Part shown: one piece after another, positions 45,570 through 54,004 of the stretch
Numbering within the stretch: position 1 is the first letter of the stretch
Layout: every line of letters begins with the position of its first letter
Assembly (NCBI GenBank): GCA_965199135.1
Contig: OZ240685.1
Span: 2,108,001 to 2,172,000, forward strand
Direction: 5' to 3'
Length of the DNA stretch: 64,000 nt
From: EB88 sp965199135
Lineage (GTDB): Bacteria > Acidobacteriota > Terriglobia > Terriglobales > Acidobacteriaceae
The notes under the pieces: generated by a model
Told to the model about the DNA's origin: nothing
What the model saw: only the letters and a program-made list of their open reading frames with translations
The model's database searches: none
Made by a program: the position numbers and the translations under genes

Positions 45570-45617
45570 GCTCCACGAGGCCTTTTCTGAGTTTGCACGT
45601 GAAAGAGGAGAACCCGC

Positions 45618-46322
45618 ATGGGTCAACAGATTGCACAGTCTTTGCAGGATTCGATCGGCCGCGTCATGACCAAGATCGCCACGCTGCTGCCCGGCATCGT
45701 GGCATTCATCCTGGTGCTGCTGGTATTTCTCGGCATCGCTGCCGGGCTGGCCTGGGTGACGCAGCGCATCCTGGCTGCGCTGAAATTTGACGCGCGTTTC
45801 GAGCAGAACGAGAACCTCTCCGAGTGGACGCACTCGCCCTCGCGGCTGGTCGCTCGCATCGTGTTCTGGGGCTTCTTTCTTCTCGGGGTCTTGGTTGGCA
45901 TCTCGGCCTTCGAGGCAGGCTCGTCGGACGTCGGTGTGTCGGCCTATGTCTTCTCCTACGTGCCCCGCGTCGTCGGCGCGCTGGTGCTGCTCTTTGTCGG
46001 CACTTTGATCGCCCGTGTGCTCGGCCGTTCGGTCCTGATCTCTGGTGTGAATGCAAACCTCCAGTACGCGCGTGTGCTCGGCACCGGGGTCAAGTGGCTG
46101 GTGCTGGTGCTCACGGCGGCGATGGTGCTCGACCATCTGAACATCGGCGGCCGCATCGTCGACCTGGCCTTCGGCATCCTGTTCGGCGGGATCGTCTTTG
46201 CGCTTTCACTGGCCGTCGGACTGGGCTCGCGCGACCTCGTGACGCGTTCGCTCGAAAAGGAAGTAGTCAACCCGCGGCCGGCCCCGATCGCGGTGAAGGA
46301 AGAGCGGATCCACCACTTCTAG
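45618..46322 (+). CDS. Membrane protein with conserved TM helix (mechanosensitive-channel-like)
   Basis: A 234-residue protein with an amphipathic N-terminus (QQIAQSLQDSIGRVMTKIA) and four to five membrane segments. The pattern VLVLTAAMVLDHLNIGGRIVD followed by GLGSRDLVTRSLEK matches the conserved TM helix repeats found in small-channel MscS relatives, but the cytoplasmic MscS beta domain is absent. A strong GAGGAG site precedes the ATG. Its position after trehalose and glucan genes is compatible with an osmotic role, which is speculative. Confidence 0.7.
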   Translation: MGQQIAQSLQDSIGRVMTKIATLLPGIVAFILVLLVFLGIAAGLAWVTQRILAALKFDARFEQNENLSEWTHSPSRLVARIVFWGFFLLGVLVGISAFEAGSSDVGVSAYVFSYVPRVVGALVLLFVGTLIARVLGRSVLISGVNANLQYARVLGTGVKWLVLVLTAAMVLDHLNIGGRIVDLAFGILFGGIVFALSLAVGLGSRDLVTRSLEKEVVNPRPAPIAVKEERIHHF

Positions 46323-46342
46323 GCGCTGCTGTGCTCAACAGG

Positions 46343-46366
46343 AAGGGAGCCTTTGGGCTCCCTTTC
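46343..46366 (+). terminator. Terminator closing the glucan gene cluster
   Basis: A 9-bp perfect stem AAGGGAGCC/GGCTCCCTT with a TTTG loop, followed by TCATC. It lies 20 bases after the stop codon. Confidence 0.6.
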
Positions 46367-46460
46367 ATCGTGGAACGGTGACGAAAGAGTGCGTCGGTAC
46401 ACGGTTGTCACGGGATCGCTCCTCATCCAACAGGGAACGAGTGTAGTGAACGAGGCGACG

Positions 46461-49295
46461 ATGCCAAAAGCGTCTACGAAGAAAGCCAAGAAGAGTCCGA
46501 GTGACGAGGTCGACGCACAGCTCAAACGCTACCGCGCGATGCGTGACTTCGCCGTCACCGCCGAGCCAAGCGGTGGATCGGCAGCGCCTGCTCCCGAGGG
46601 CGGCCTGCCTTTCGTGATCCAGAAGCATGCAGCGACCCGTCTGCACTACGACTTTCGTCTCGGCTGGCGGGGCGTGCTCAAGAGCTGGGCCTGCGCCAAG
46701 GGACCGAGCTACAACACCAAGGATCGCCGGCTGGCGGTGCAGGTCGAAGACCATCCCATGGAGTACGGGGGCTTCGAGGGCACCATCCCAAAAGGCCAGT
46801 ATGGCGGCGGCACCGTGATGCTCTGGGACCAGGGAACCTGGGAGCCGCTGCCGGATCATGACTTTGACGAGGGGCTGGAAAAAGGCGCAGTCAAGTTCAC
46901 CCTGCATGGGCAGAAGCTCGAAGGGCGCTGGACTCTGGTGCGGATGGGCGGCCATGCCGCACAGGAGGGAAAGCCGAACTGGCTCCTGATCAAGGAGCAC
47001 GACGGCAACGAGCGCCCGGAGACTGCAGCGCCAATCACCGACGAAGCCCCGGACAGCGTCGTCACCGGGCGCAGCCTGGACGCGATCGCCGAGGCCGAGG
47101 ACCATGTCTGGCAGTCACGCCCGGCCGAGCACACCCCGGCCCCTGCAAATCACTCCCGAATCCAGCAGCGACTCAAGGATGCGCATCTCCATGGCACGCG
47201 CCGAGCGGCTGGCAAGACTGGGCCAACGCCCGCCGTGCCCACAACGAAGGTAGCCGCAAAGAGCACCAGCACCACGGAGTCCTGGCTCGCATCCGCCCCT
47301 GAAGAAGCAATGCCGGCGTTTCTGCCGCCCCAGCTCGCGAGCGCGTCGACGAGCGTCCCGCAGGGGTCTGGCTGGCTGCATGAGTTGAAGCTCGATGGCT
47401 ACCGGGTACAGGCGCACCTCCGCACCGACGCGAAAGGGAAGCGCACCGCAACTCTCTTCACTCGCTCCGGCCTGGACTGGACGCACCGGATGAAGGGAGT
47501 CGCACGCGCCGTCGAGAAGCTCGAGGTTGAGCAGGCCGTGCTTGATGGCGAGGTCGTGGTTCTCGACGAGCAGGGAAAGAGCAGCTTCGCAAAGCTTCAG
47601 GCTGCTTTTGAGAAAGGGGAGGCAGCGACCTTCACCTACTTCACCTTTGACCTCTTGCACCTGAACGGCCGCAACCTGCGCGGGCTCTCGCTGCGCACCC
47701 GCAAGAGCGCGCTCGAGCCGCTGATCGCTGCGGCCGAGGACCCGCTGCTGCAGTTTTCTCAGCACCTGCAGCTTGACGCGAACCAGGTCTTCGCCCACGC
47801 CTGCGAACTCGGCGCAGAGGGCATCCTGTCCAAGCAGTCCGAAGCCCGCTACACCGCGGGCCGCTCCGATTCGTGGCTGAAGCTGAAGTGCACGCACCGG
47901 CAGGAGTTTGTGATCGGTGGCTTCACCCTTCCCAAGGACAAGGGCACGGGCCTTGGTTCGCTTCTCGTGGGCTACTACGAGGATGGGCAGCTGGTGCACT
48001 GCGGCCGCTGCGGGACAGGCTTCTCACAGGCCACGGCACGCGCCGTGCGGAAGCAGCTGGAGCCGCTTCGCGCGGAGAAGCCCCCCTTCGACGCCAACCT
48101 GGGCCGTGAGGGAAAGAAAGATGCAATCTGGGTGCGTCCGGCGCTGGTCTGCGAGGTCGAGTTCGCGACCTGGACTGCTGATGGCTCGTTGCGTCACGCT
48201 TCCTTTCAGGGCATGCGCCTGGACAAGCCGGCTCAAGAGGTCAGGAAAGAGGCGGCCGAGCCTGCTCCCAGCGCAGAGAAGCCTGCAGAGAAGCCTGCAG
48301 AGAGCGAAGCGCCAGCAAAGCCGAAGAAGAAGACCGCGAAGCCGGAGACATCTGCCGCGATCCCGAAGAGCGCAGCGAAGCTGACCCATCCGGACAAGGT
48401 GCTCGACGCCCCAACCGGCACCACCAAGCAGCAGCTCGCGGACTACTATGAAGCCGTTGCGGCAGTGATGCTGCCCCATCTGGCGGCGCGGCCGATTTCG
48501 ATCGTTCGCTGCCCGAACGGCAGCGAGCAAAAGTGTTTCTTTCAGAAGCACGCCAACACAGGCCTGCCCAACACGGTCGGCGCGATTCCGATCCCTGACA
48601 AGGATGACCCGAAGAAGGTGGAGGAGTACATCGCGCTCGACACCGCGGAAGCGCTCACAGCTATGGCGCAGCTGGGGGTACTCGAGCTGCATCCCTGGGG
48701 TTCGACCGCCGTGGAGCTCGAGAAGCCTGACCGGCTGATCTTCGATCTTGATCCTGACGAGTCACTCGCCTGGAACACCGTGGTGGACGCTGCCGAGGCG
48801 ACACGCGACTTCCTGAAGGAGCTCAGGCTCGAGAGCTTCGTGAAGACCACCGGCGGCAAGGGGCTGCACATCGTGGTCGCAATCGAGCCGGCGGCCGAGT
48901 GGCCAGAGATCCGGCTCTTCTGCCGGGGTGTGGCCGCGGCCATGGAAAGCAGCGATCCAAAGTTGTACCTGATCAAGATGACCAAGGCTGCGCGGACCGG
49001 ACGGATCTTTATCGACTGGATGCGCAACGAGCGCGGCGCCACAGCCGTTGCTCCCTGGTCGCCACGCGCCCGCGCCGGCATGCGGTGCGCTGTGCCGCTC
49101 GCGTGGGATGAGCTTCGCGATGGCATGCCGAAGTTCGCCGTAGCCGATTTCGCCGAGTGGCAGGCTCGGGCGAAGCCGGCCAACAATCCCTGGGCGACGA
49201 TGAAGCCGCAGCCTCTGCGCCCCGAGGTGCTGGCCGCAGTGCTTGAACACACCGGGGCCGAGAAGGCCGGCAAGCCTCGCCGCTGGAACCGCTAA
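46461..49295 (+). CDS. ligD: ATP-dependent DNA ligase D (PE-Lig-Pol)
   Basis: A 944-residue non-homologous end-joining enzyme. Domains in order are a 3'-phosphoesterase (about residues 1-190; RLHYDFRL with His62 and Asp64), an ATP-dependent ligase (about 280-600; catalytic Lys near 309 in HELKLDGYR) and a primase-like polymerase (about 650-940; FDLDPDES). A Lys/Glu/Pro-rich linker joins ligase and polymerase. The domain order equals that of Pseudomonas LigD. No Ku gene is in the window, so its partner must be elsewhere. ATG 46461 has GAGG five bases upstream; a longer frame lacks conserved residues. Confidence 0.95.
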   Translation: MPKASTKKAKKSPSDEVDAQLKRYRAMRDFAVTAEPSGGSAAPAPEGGLPFVIQKHAATRLHYDFRLGWRGVLKSWACAKGPSYNTKDRRLAVQVEDHPMEYGGFEGTIPKGQYGGGTVMLWDQGTWEPLPDHDFDEGLEKGAVKFTLHGQKLEGRWTLVRMGGHAAQEGKPNWLLIKEHDGNERPETAAPITDEAPDSVVTGRSLDAIAEAEDHVWQSRPAEHTPAPANHSRIQQRLKDAHLHGTRRAAGKTGPTPAVPTTKVAAKSTSTTESWLASAPEEAMPAFLPPQLASASTSVPQGSGWLHELKLDGYRVQAHLRTDAKGKRTATLFTRSGLDWTHRMKGVARAVEKLEVEQAVLDGEVVVLDEQGKSSFAKLQAAFEKGEAATFTYFTFDLLHLNGRNLRGLSLRTRKSALEPLIAAAEDPLLQFSQHLQLDANQVFAHACELGAEGILSKQSEARYTAGRSDSWLKLKCTHRQEFVIGGFTLPKDKGTGLGSLLVGYYEDGQLVHCGRCGTGFSQATARAVRKQLEPLRAEKPPFDANLGREGKKDAIWVRPALVCEVEFATWTADGSLRHASFQGMRLDKPAQEVRKEAAEPAPSAEKPAEKPAESEAPAKPKKKTAKPETSAAIPKSAAKLTHPDKVLDAPTGTTKQQLADYYEAVAAVMLPHLAARPISIVRCPNGSEQKCFFQKHANTGLPNTVGAIPIPDKDDPKKVEEYIALDTAEALTAMAQLGVLELHPWGSTAVELEKPDRLIFDLDPDESLAWNTVVDAAEATRDFLKELRLESFVKTTGGKGLHIVVAIEPAAEWPEIRLFCRGVAAAMESSDPKLYLIKMTKAARTGRIFIDWMRNERGATAVAPWSPRARAGMRCAVPLAWDELRDGMPKFAVADFAEWQARAKPANNPWATMKPQPLRPEVLAAVLEHTGAEKAGKPRRWNR

Positions 49296-49299
49296 ACAG

Positions 49300-50730
49300 C
49301 TACCAGCGGCGCAGCGCCACCTGGGCCGCGTTGTACCCGCACATCCCGTGGACGCCGCCGCCTGGGGGCGTCGAGGACGAGCAGAGATACAGGTGTGGAT
49401 CGGGCGTGGCGTAAGCCCGCAGCGTGGGGCGAAACAGCAACTGCAGCACGTCCATCGCGCCACCACTGATGTCGCCCCCGACGAGGTTGGCGTCCATGCT
49501 TTCGAGCCGTTGTGGGCTTGAAATGCTCCTGGCGATCACGCACTCCCGAAAACCGGGGGCAAACCGTTCCAGCTGCGCTTCGATCCGCGCGGTCGCGTCT
49601 TCGGTTGAGCCGTAGGGAACATGACAGTATGCCCAGGCGACGTGCTTGCCTTCAGGCGCTCGGGAGGGGTCGGCGAGAGTCGGCTGGGCCACCAGCACAT
49701 ACGGCCGTTCGGCCATCTGCCCCCGCAGCACCGCGCGCTCGCTGCGCGTGATCTCGCCTAAAGTCCCTCCGAGGTGGACAGTGCCGGCCCGCCGGCAGCC
49801 CTCGGCTCGCCAGGGGATCGGCTCGCTGAGCGCGTAGTCGATCTTGAAGGCGCCCGGCCCTGGACGGAAGCGCTTCAACTTCGCAGAGTACGTGGCTGGC
49901 AGGCGGTCGCCAGCCAGCGCGAGCATCTGCCTTGGCCGGGTGTCGAAGAACACGATTGCATCATCCGTCCACCTCGTATTGAACTCGGCCACTGAATGGA
50001 CCGGGGAGCTGACGCGCAGCTCGCCGCCATAGCTGCGCAGCACGCCGGTGAGCGCGGTCGTGATCGACTGCGATCCACCTTCGGGAATCGGCCAGCCAAC
50101 GGCGTGGGCCGCCCCGCCGAGGACCAGTGCGATTGCCGAGGAAAAAGGATCGTCCAGAGAAAGGAAGGAGTGGCCCGCCAGGCCGGCAAACAAGGCACGC
50201 GCGCGTTCGGTCCGGAACAAGGTGCAGGCGAGCAGCCGTGCAGGCTGCGCGGCAAGCGCACCGAGCCTCGCCAGCAACAGGGGGTGACGGGGAACGCGGA
50301 GCAGGGGCTCGAGCAGCTCCGGCGTGAGCGCATCCCAGTGCTCCACCAGCGGTTCCATGAGCCAGCGCCAGGTCTTGCCATCGACCCCCAACTCCTCCGC
50401 TGCGTCCGCGAGGTTGTGCTCGAGCATTACCGCAGTGCCGTCATCCAGAGGGTGCGCCAGGGGTGCCGGATGGTGCAGCCAGCGGAGCCCATGCGCGTCC
50501 AGCGGCAGTTGGCGGAAAAAGGGAGAGCCGGCACCCATCGGGTGTACGGCGGAGCCGAAGTCGTGCAGAAATCCGGGCAACGTCAGCGGCAGCGTGCGCG
50601 AGGCGCCGCCGGCTACCGACTGCGCCTCGCGCACAGTGGTTGCGAAGCCGGCCTGGGCCATCGCGATCGCGGCTGCCATGCCGTTCGGGCCTGAACCCAC
50701 TACCCCGACCCGCGTTGGTGCATGCTGCAT
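49300..50730 (-). CDS. NAD(P)/FAD-dependent oxidoreductase (phytoene-desaturase/PYROXD2-like)
   Basis: A 476-residue flavoprotein. The N-terminal FAD motif is VVGSGPNGMAAAIAMAQAG, followed by EAQSVAGGASRTLPL and FGSAVHPMGAGSPFF. GDISGGAMDVLQLL and SSSTPPGGGVHGMCGYNAA near the C-terminus are typical of the carotenoid-desaturase-like PYROXD2 group. No carotenoid genes (crtB, crtE) are nearby, so carotenoid synthesis is not supported. ATG 50730 follows AGGGGT; an in-frame start 25 codons upstream is less likely. It converges with ligD with a four-base gap. Confidence 0.85.
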   Translation of the reverse strand: MQHAPTRVGVVGSGPNGMAAAIAMAQAGFATTVREAQSVAGGASRTLPLTLPGFLHDFGSAVHPMGAGSPFFRQLPLDAHGLRWLHHPAPLAHPLDDGTAVMLEHNLADAAEELGVDGKTWRWLMEPLVEHWDALTPELLEPLLRVPRHPLLLARLGALAAQPARLLACTLFRTERARALFAGLAGHSFLSLDDPFSSAIALVLGGAAHAVGWPIPEGGSQSITTALTGVLRSYGGELRVSSPVHSVAEFNTRWTDDAIVFFDTRPRQMLALAGDRLPATYSAKLKRFRPGPGAFKIDYALSEPIPWRAEGCRRAGTVHLGGTLGEITRSERAVLRGQMAERPYVLVAQPTLADPSRAPEGKHVAWAYCHVPYGSTEDATARIEAQLERFAPGFRECVIARSISSPQRLESMDANLVGGDISGGAMDVLQLLFRPTLRAYATPDPHLYLCSSSTPPGGGVHGMCGYNAAQVALRRW

Positions 50731-50804
50731 GGCGTACCCCTGCTTTCCCGACCTGCTTACCTCGGTGTGGTTACAGCCCGATGCATCCCCGCAAACAGGG
50801 TGCA

Positions 50805-51791
50805 ATGCAGCCTAAGCTGAGTGGACCGTCGACTGCAATGAGCGAAGTCCACCAGCACCGTGTAAGTGTCGTCATCCCGACCCGCGGTCGACCAGAGTCC
50901 CTGGCTGCTGCGGTGCGAAGCGCGCTTGCGCAGACACTCGCGCCGTTCGAGGTGCTGGTGATCGTGGATGGTCCTGAAACAGGGCCCTCGACCACGACCG
51001 CGCTCGCTGCTGTTGCCGACTCGAGGCTGCGCCTCATCTCGCTTCCCGAGTCGGTCGGCGGTGCCGAAGCCAGGAATATCGGGGTTCGCGAGGCTCGAGG
51101 CGAGTGGATCGCGTTCTTGGATGATGACGATCTCTGGCTGGGGGAGAAGCTGGCAGTGCAACTGGAGGAAGCACACACGGTAAACGCCGCCAAGACCGCG
51201 GTCATCAGCTGCCGTGTCATCGCACGTGCGCCGGAGTGGGAAGAGGTCTGGCCACGCACCATGTACCGCTCCGGACAGGATATGGGCGAGTACCTGTTCT
51301 GCCGCCGGGACTGGCGCTACGGTGCCGCCCTGCTGCAGACCTCCACGCTTTTCGTCCCGCGAGAGTTGCTCGTGCGGGTTCCCTTCGCGAGTGGTCTTCG
51401 CAAACACCAGGACTGGGATTGGATGCTGCGCGTTGCCGCTGAACCGGACGTCGTGGTGCGCTTTGCCGGCGGCCTTCCGCTTTCCATCTTCCACGTGGAA
51501 GGGCAGCGCGCGAGTGTCGGCCGGGCGCAAGACTGGCGGTTCTCGCTGGACTGGGCGAGGTCGCGCCGCCCCTACCTGACGCAGCGAGCCTATGCAGGAT
51601 TTCTGGCCATCGAGTGCACTGCCCAGGCGCAGCTCGCAGGAGCCCGTGAGAAGCTGCTGCTTACGGGGACGGTTCTGCGGGCGTCCCGGGGATCCTTTAT
51701 GCGGAGTATCCCGCAGCTTCTTGTGTTTCTCTGGGTGCCGCAGCACGTGCGCCGCGCGATGCGCGACCGCCTGCGGCACGCACTGCTTTAG
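50805..51791 (+). CDS. Family 2 glycosyltransferase
   Basis: A 328-residue GT-A glycosyltransferase. SVVIPTRGRPESL opens the fold, VLVIVDGPETG and NIGVREARGEWIAFLDDDDLW contain the nucleotide- and metal-binding acidic residues, and KHQDWDWMLRVA matches the acceptor-side ED/DW loop. The C-terminal part is helical without clear membrane spans. It is at the left edge of the exopolysaccharide locus and transcribed toward it. The start is uncertain: ATG 50805 has AGGG four bases upstream; ATG 50838 is the alternative. Confidence 0.85.
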   Translation: MQPKLSGPSTAMSEVHQHRVSVVIPTRGRPESLAAAVRSALAQTLAPFEVLVIVDGPETGPSTTTALAAVADSRLRLISLPESVGGAEARNIGVREARGEWIAFLDDDDLWLGEKLAVQLEEAHTVNAAKTAVISCRVIARAPEWEEVWPRTMYRSGQDMGEYLFCRRDWRYGAALLQTSTLFVPRELLVRVPFASGLRKHQDWDWMLRVAAEPDVVVRFAGGLPLSIFHVEGQRASVGRAQDWRFSLDWARSRRPYLTQRAYAGFLAIECTAQAQLAGAREKLLLTGTVLRASRGSFMRSIPQLLVFLWVPQHVRRAMRDRLRHALL

Positions 51792-52723
51792 TGCTGCTGC
51801 ACCTTGTGCTGCGACGTGATCTTTTCTTCCGCGAGCGTGTGGATGAAGGCGGCCGTTTCAGGATCGAGGGGCCTGCGCACGACGTGCGACGCTGAACGCG
51901 GATTCGCACGCAGCAGCTCCTGAACGGCCTTGTGCTGACGCCGGCGACCCCACTCTCGCAGTGTGATGTACGCGAAACCGAGATTTCCAAGCAGGTAACG
52001 CTTCCAGAGTCGTCTTGGCTCCATGGCAAGCCGGTATAGCCACTCGGCACCAATGTTGTGGGTCCAGCGTGGCGCCCGCTTGCGGAGTCCGGCCTGGGTG
52101 TCGAGCGCAGCGCCTACCGAGAGCGCCGCACCGATCGGGAGGGAGGGACACTCATCGAGCATCCAGATCTCTTGCTTGGGCGCACCGAGAGCGACGCACA
52201 GCAGGTCGGGCGCGGCGGCAATGATGCGTAGCCGCACTTCATCGTTGAGGAGTTCGTCCTGCTCAAAGCCAGGGGGTGGGCAGTCCGTTCCGGCGATCTT
52301 CAGTCCCGGATAGCGCTGCTGCAGGTTCAGTGCAGCGCCATCCGCGGCTCCAGGCAGGCCGCCAAGAAAGTAGACGGACAGACCCGCCTCAGCACACAAG
52401 GCACACGCTTTTTCCATGAACTCTCCACCAGGGACGCGCTCTGGCAGACGCTCACCGAGAAGCCGTGCTCCCCAGACGACCGACATGCCATCTGCGAGGC
52501 AGAGCGTCGCCCGGTTCAACGCTGTGGCGAAATCCCGGTTCTTCTGTGCCAGGGTGACCAGGAAGGCGTTTGGGCCCATGATCTGCAGGGGAGGCCGAGT
52601 GTGACCCTGCTCGCGTCGCTGGTGCAGGGAGTCGATCAGCCAACGCGCAGCGGACTGCGCATCGATAGCATCTACAGGGGCGGCGCCAAAAAAGACGCGG
52701 TTGGTTGCTGATCTATCCATCAT
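51788..52723 (-). CDS. WecG/TagA/CpsF family glycosyltransferase
   Basis: A 311-residue GT26 enzyme that adds a sugar (often ManNAc, ManNAcA or glucose) to a lipid-linked intermediate on the cytoplasmic side. MGPNAFLVTLAQ and LCLADGMSVVWGARLLG contain the conserved Asn and catalytic Asp; YFLGGLPGAAD, CVALGAPKQEIWM and GAALSVGAALDTQAG complete the signature. The C-terminus matches the membrane-docking tail of this family (RWTHNIGAEWLYRLAMEPRR). It follows the minus-strand GT2 by 42 bases. No lipid-primer enzyme is adjacent. Confidence 0.92.
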   Translation of the reverse strand: MMDRSATNRVFFGAAPVDAIDAQSAARWLIDSLHQRREQGHTRPPLQIMGPNAFLVTLAQKNRDFATALNRATLCLADGMSVVWGARLLGERLPERVPGGEFMEKACALCAEAGLSVYFLGGLPGAADGAALNLQQRYPGLKIAGTDCPPPGFEQDELLNDEVRLRIIAAAPDLLCVALGAPKQEIWMLDECPSLPIGAALSVGAALDTQAGLRKRAPRWTHNIGAEWLYRLAMEPRRLWKRYLLGNLGFAYITLREWGRRRQHKAVQELLRANPRSASHVVRRPLDPETAAFIHTLAEEKITSQHKVQQH

Positions 52724-52765
52724 TCGGCACCGTTCTGATCCGCCCGGGGAGGCGGAGACTTCTTG

Positions 52766-53767
52766 TTAAACCGGAGAATGCTCCGGCCAGAGTGAGTCTT
52801 TCCGTTGCTGAAACAATCGTGGTTCAACGCCATTGCTGATCGCTGGGGAGGGTCGCATCTCATCGACGATCCGGCGGACGACATAGCTTGGCGAAGCAAA
52901 CAGGGCGGACAGGAAGAACTGTGCTGCCGGGAGGTACTCTCCCCGGCCGAGATGGATGTTGAAAAACCGCAGCTTTTCCTTCGCGGCCAGGGGCGTCTGC
53001 TCGAGCATGGCAAGCAGCTCTCCTTCGACGTCGCTGAGGCGCTCCGGAACCCGGCTCTGCAGCTGCGAAAGGAGCAGGTACTGCACATACAGGCCGTGAA
53101 GCGCCTGTGCATGCAGGTTCCTGGAGGTGAGGCTTTCCATGTTTTGGCGAAAGAGCAAGAGCACTTCCGGGATGAAGTAAATGTCGTGCGCAAGTGCCAT
53201 CCGCCACCAAAGGTCCGTGTCTTCGCACTGGATCCCGGGCCGGTACGCTCCCACGGCGAGTGTCTTTGTGACGTTCAGGGTGACGCTCGGGTGGCAGATG
53301 GCCGGCAGATAGCCGGCGCGTGCGATCGAGCGAATCTGATCCGGTGTGCCCCGGGTGCATCGGAACTGCCCCATGCTGCGGTGGGTGGGATAGTAGGCGG
53401 CGTTTGAGTAGAACATCCCGGCATCCGGATGGCGCTCGATGGCTTCGAGAATCTTCTCGAAACGATCCGGGGTGGAGATATCATCTGCGTCCTGCCGAAT
53501 GAGCCAGGGTGTTTCACACTCGCGCAGCATGCGATTCAGCGTGAACGTGATCCCGCAGTGCTGCTGCTCCACCACCCGCAGGCGCTCGTCGCGAATGGAA
53601 TGGAGGTACGCAAGGCTGCCGTCGGTCGCGCCGTCCACAACCGCAAGAATCCGGAAGTCCCGAAATGACTGCTTCAGAACGCTCTCGAGAGACTCCTCGA
53701 GATAGGGCATGGCGTTATGCACCGGGAGGCCGACAGTAAGCAGGCCTTCTCTTTCAAATCGCTGCAT
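52766..53767 (-). CDS. Family 2 glycosyltransferase
   Basis: A 333-residue GT-A enzyme. TVGLPVHNAMPYLEESLESV, ILAVVDGATDGSL and WLIRQDADDISTPDRF carry the nucleotide and metal sites, and GIQCEDTDLWWRMA is the ED loop. It is predicted to be cytoplasmic or peripheral. With the CpsF gene downstream it forms a minus-strand pair, transcribed away from the wzc-like gene across a 140-240 bp intergenic region that is A/T-richer than its surroundings. Confidence 0.88.
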   Translation of the reverse strand: MQRFEREGLLTVGLPVHNAMPYLEESLESVLKQSFRDFRILAVVDGATDGSLAYLHSIRDERLRVVEQQHCGITFTLNRMLRECETPWLIRQDADDISTPDRFEKILEAIERHPDAGMFYSNAAYYPTHRSMGQFRCTRGTPDQIRSIARAGYLPAICHPSVTLNVTKTLAVGAYRPGIQCEDTDLWWRMALAHDIYFIPEVLLLFRQNMESLTSRNLHAQALHGLYVQYLLLSQLQSRVPERLSDVEGELLAMLEQTPLAAKEKLRFFNIHLGRGEYLPAAQFFLSALFASPSYVVRRIVDEMRPSPAISNGVEPRLFQQRKDSLWPEHSPV

Positions 53768-53877
53768 CTACGGTGCCTCCTCTCCACAGGGCGGGGTGCA
53801 ACTTTGGTCAACGTGCCGATGAGTGTTCTTTCTATGTACAGATACATCGGCGACTGAGTCAATTCTACGCGGACTAT

Positions 53878-53890
53878 CGTAAAACTTACG
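53878..53890. promoter_or_regulatory. Small palindrome in the divergent exopolysaccharide promoter region
   Basis: CGTAA-AAC-TTACG is a short inverted repeat in the A/T-richer region between the divergent GT2 and wzc-like genes, followed directly by TAATGTAC. It could be an operator; no regulator is known. Confidence 0.3.
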
Positions 53891-54004
53891 TAATGTACCC
53901 CTGCGTTGTCAGGGGTGGTACGGTCCCTTCAACAACACCCTTTCAGAATGTTGCGGCTGCGCAGGCGGTTCTTCTTCGCGTATGGCAGGCGCAGGTTTGC
54001 CCTC

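Noticed and set aside
49300..50730. Carotenoid biosynthesis gene
   Set aside because: No phytoene synthase or other crt gene is nearby, and the C-terminal motif fits the wider PYROXD2-like group better.
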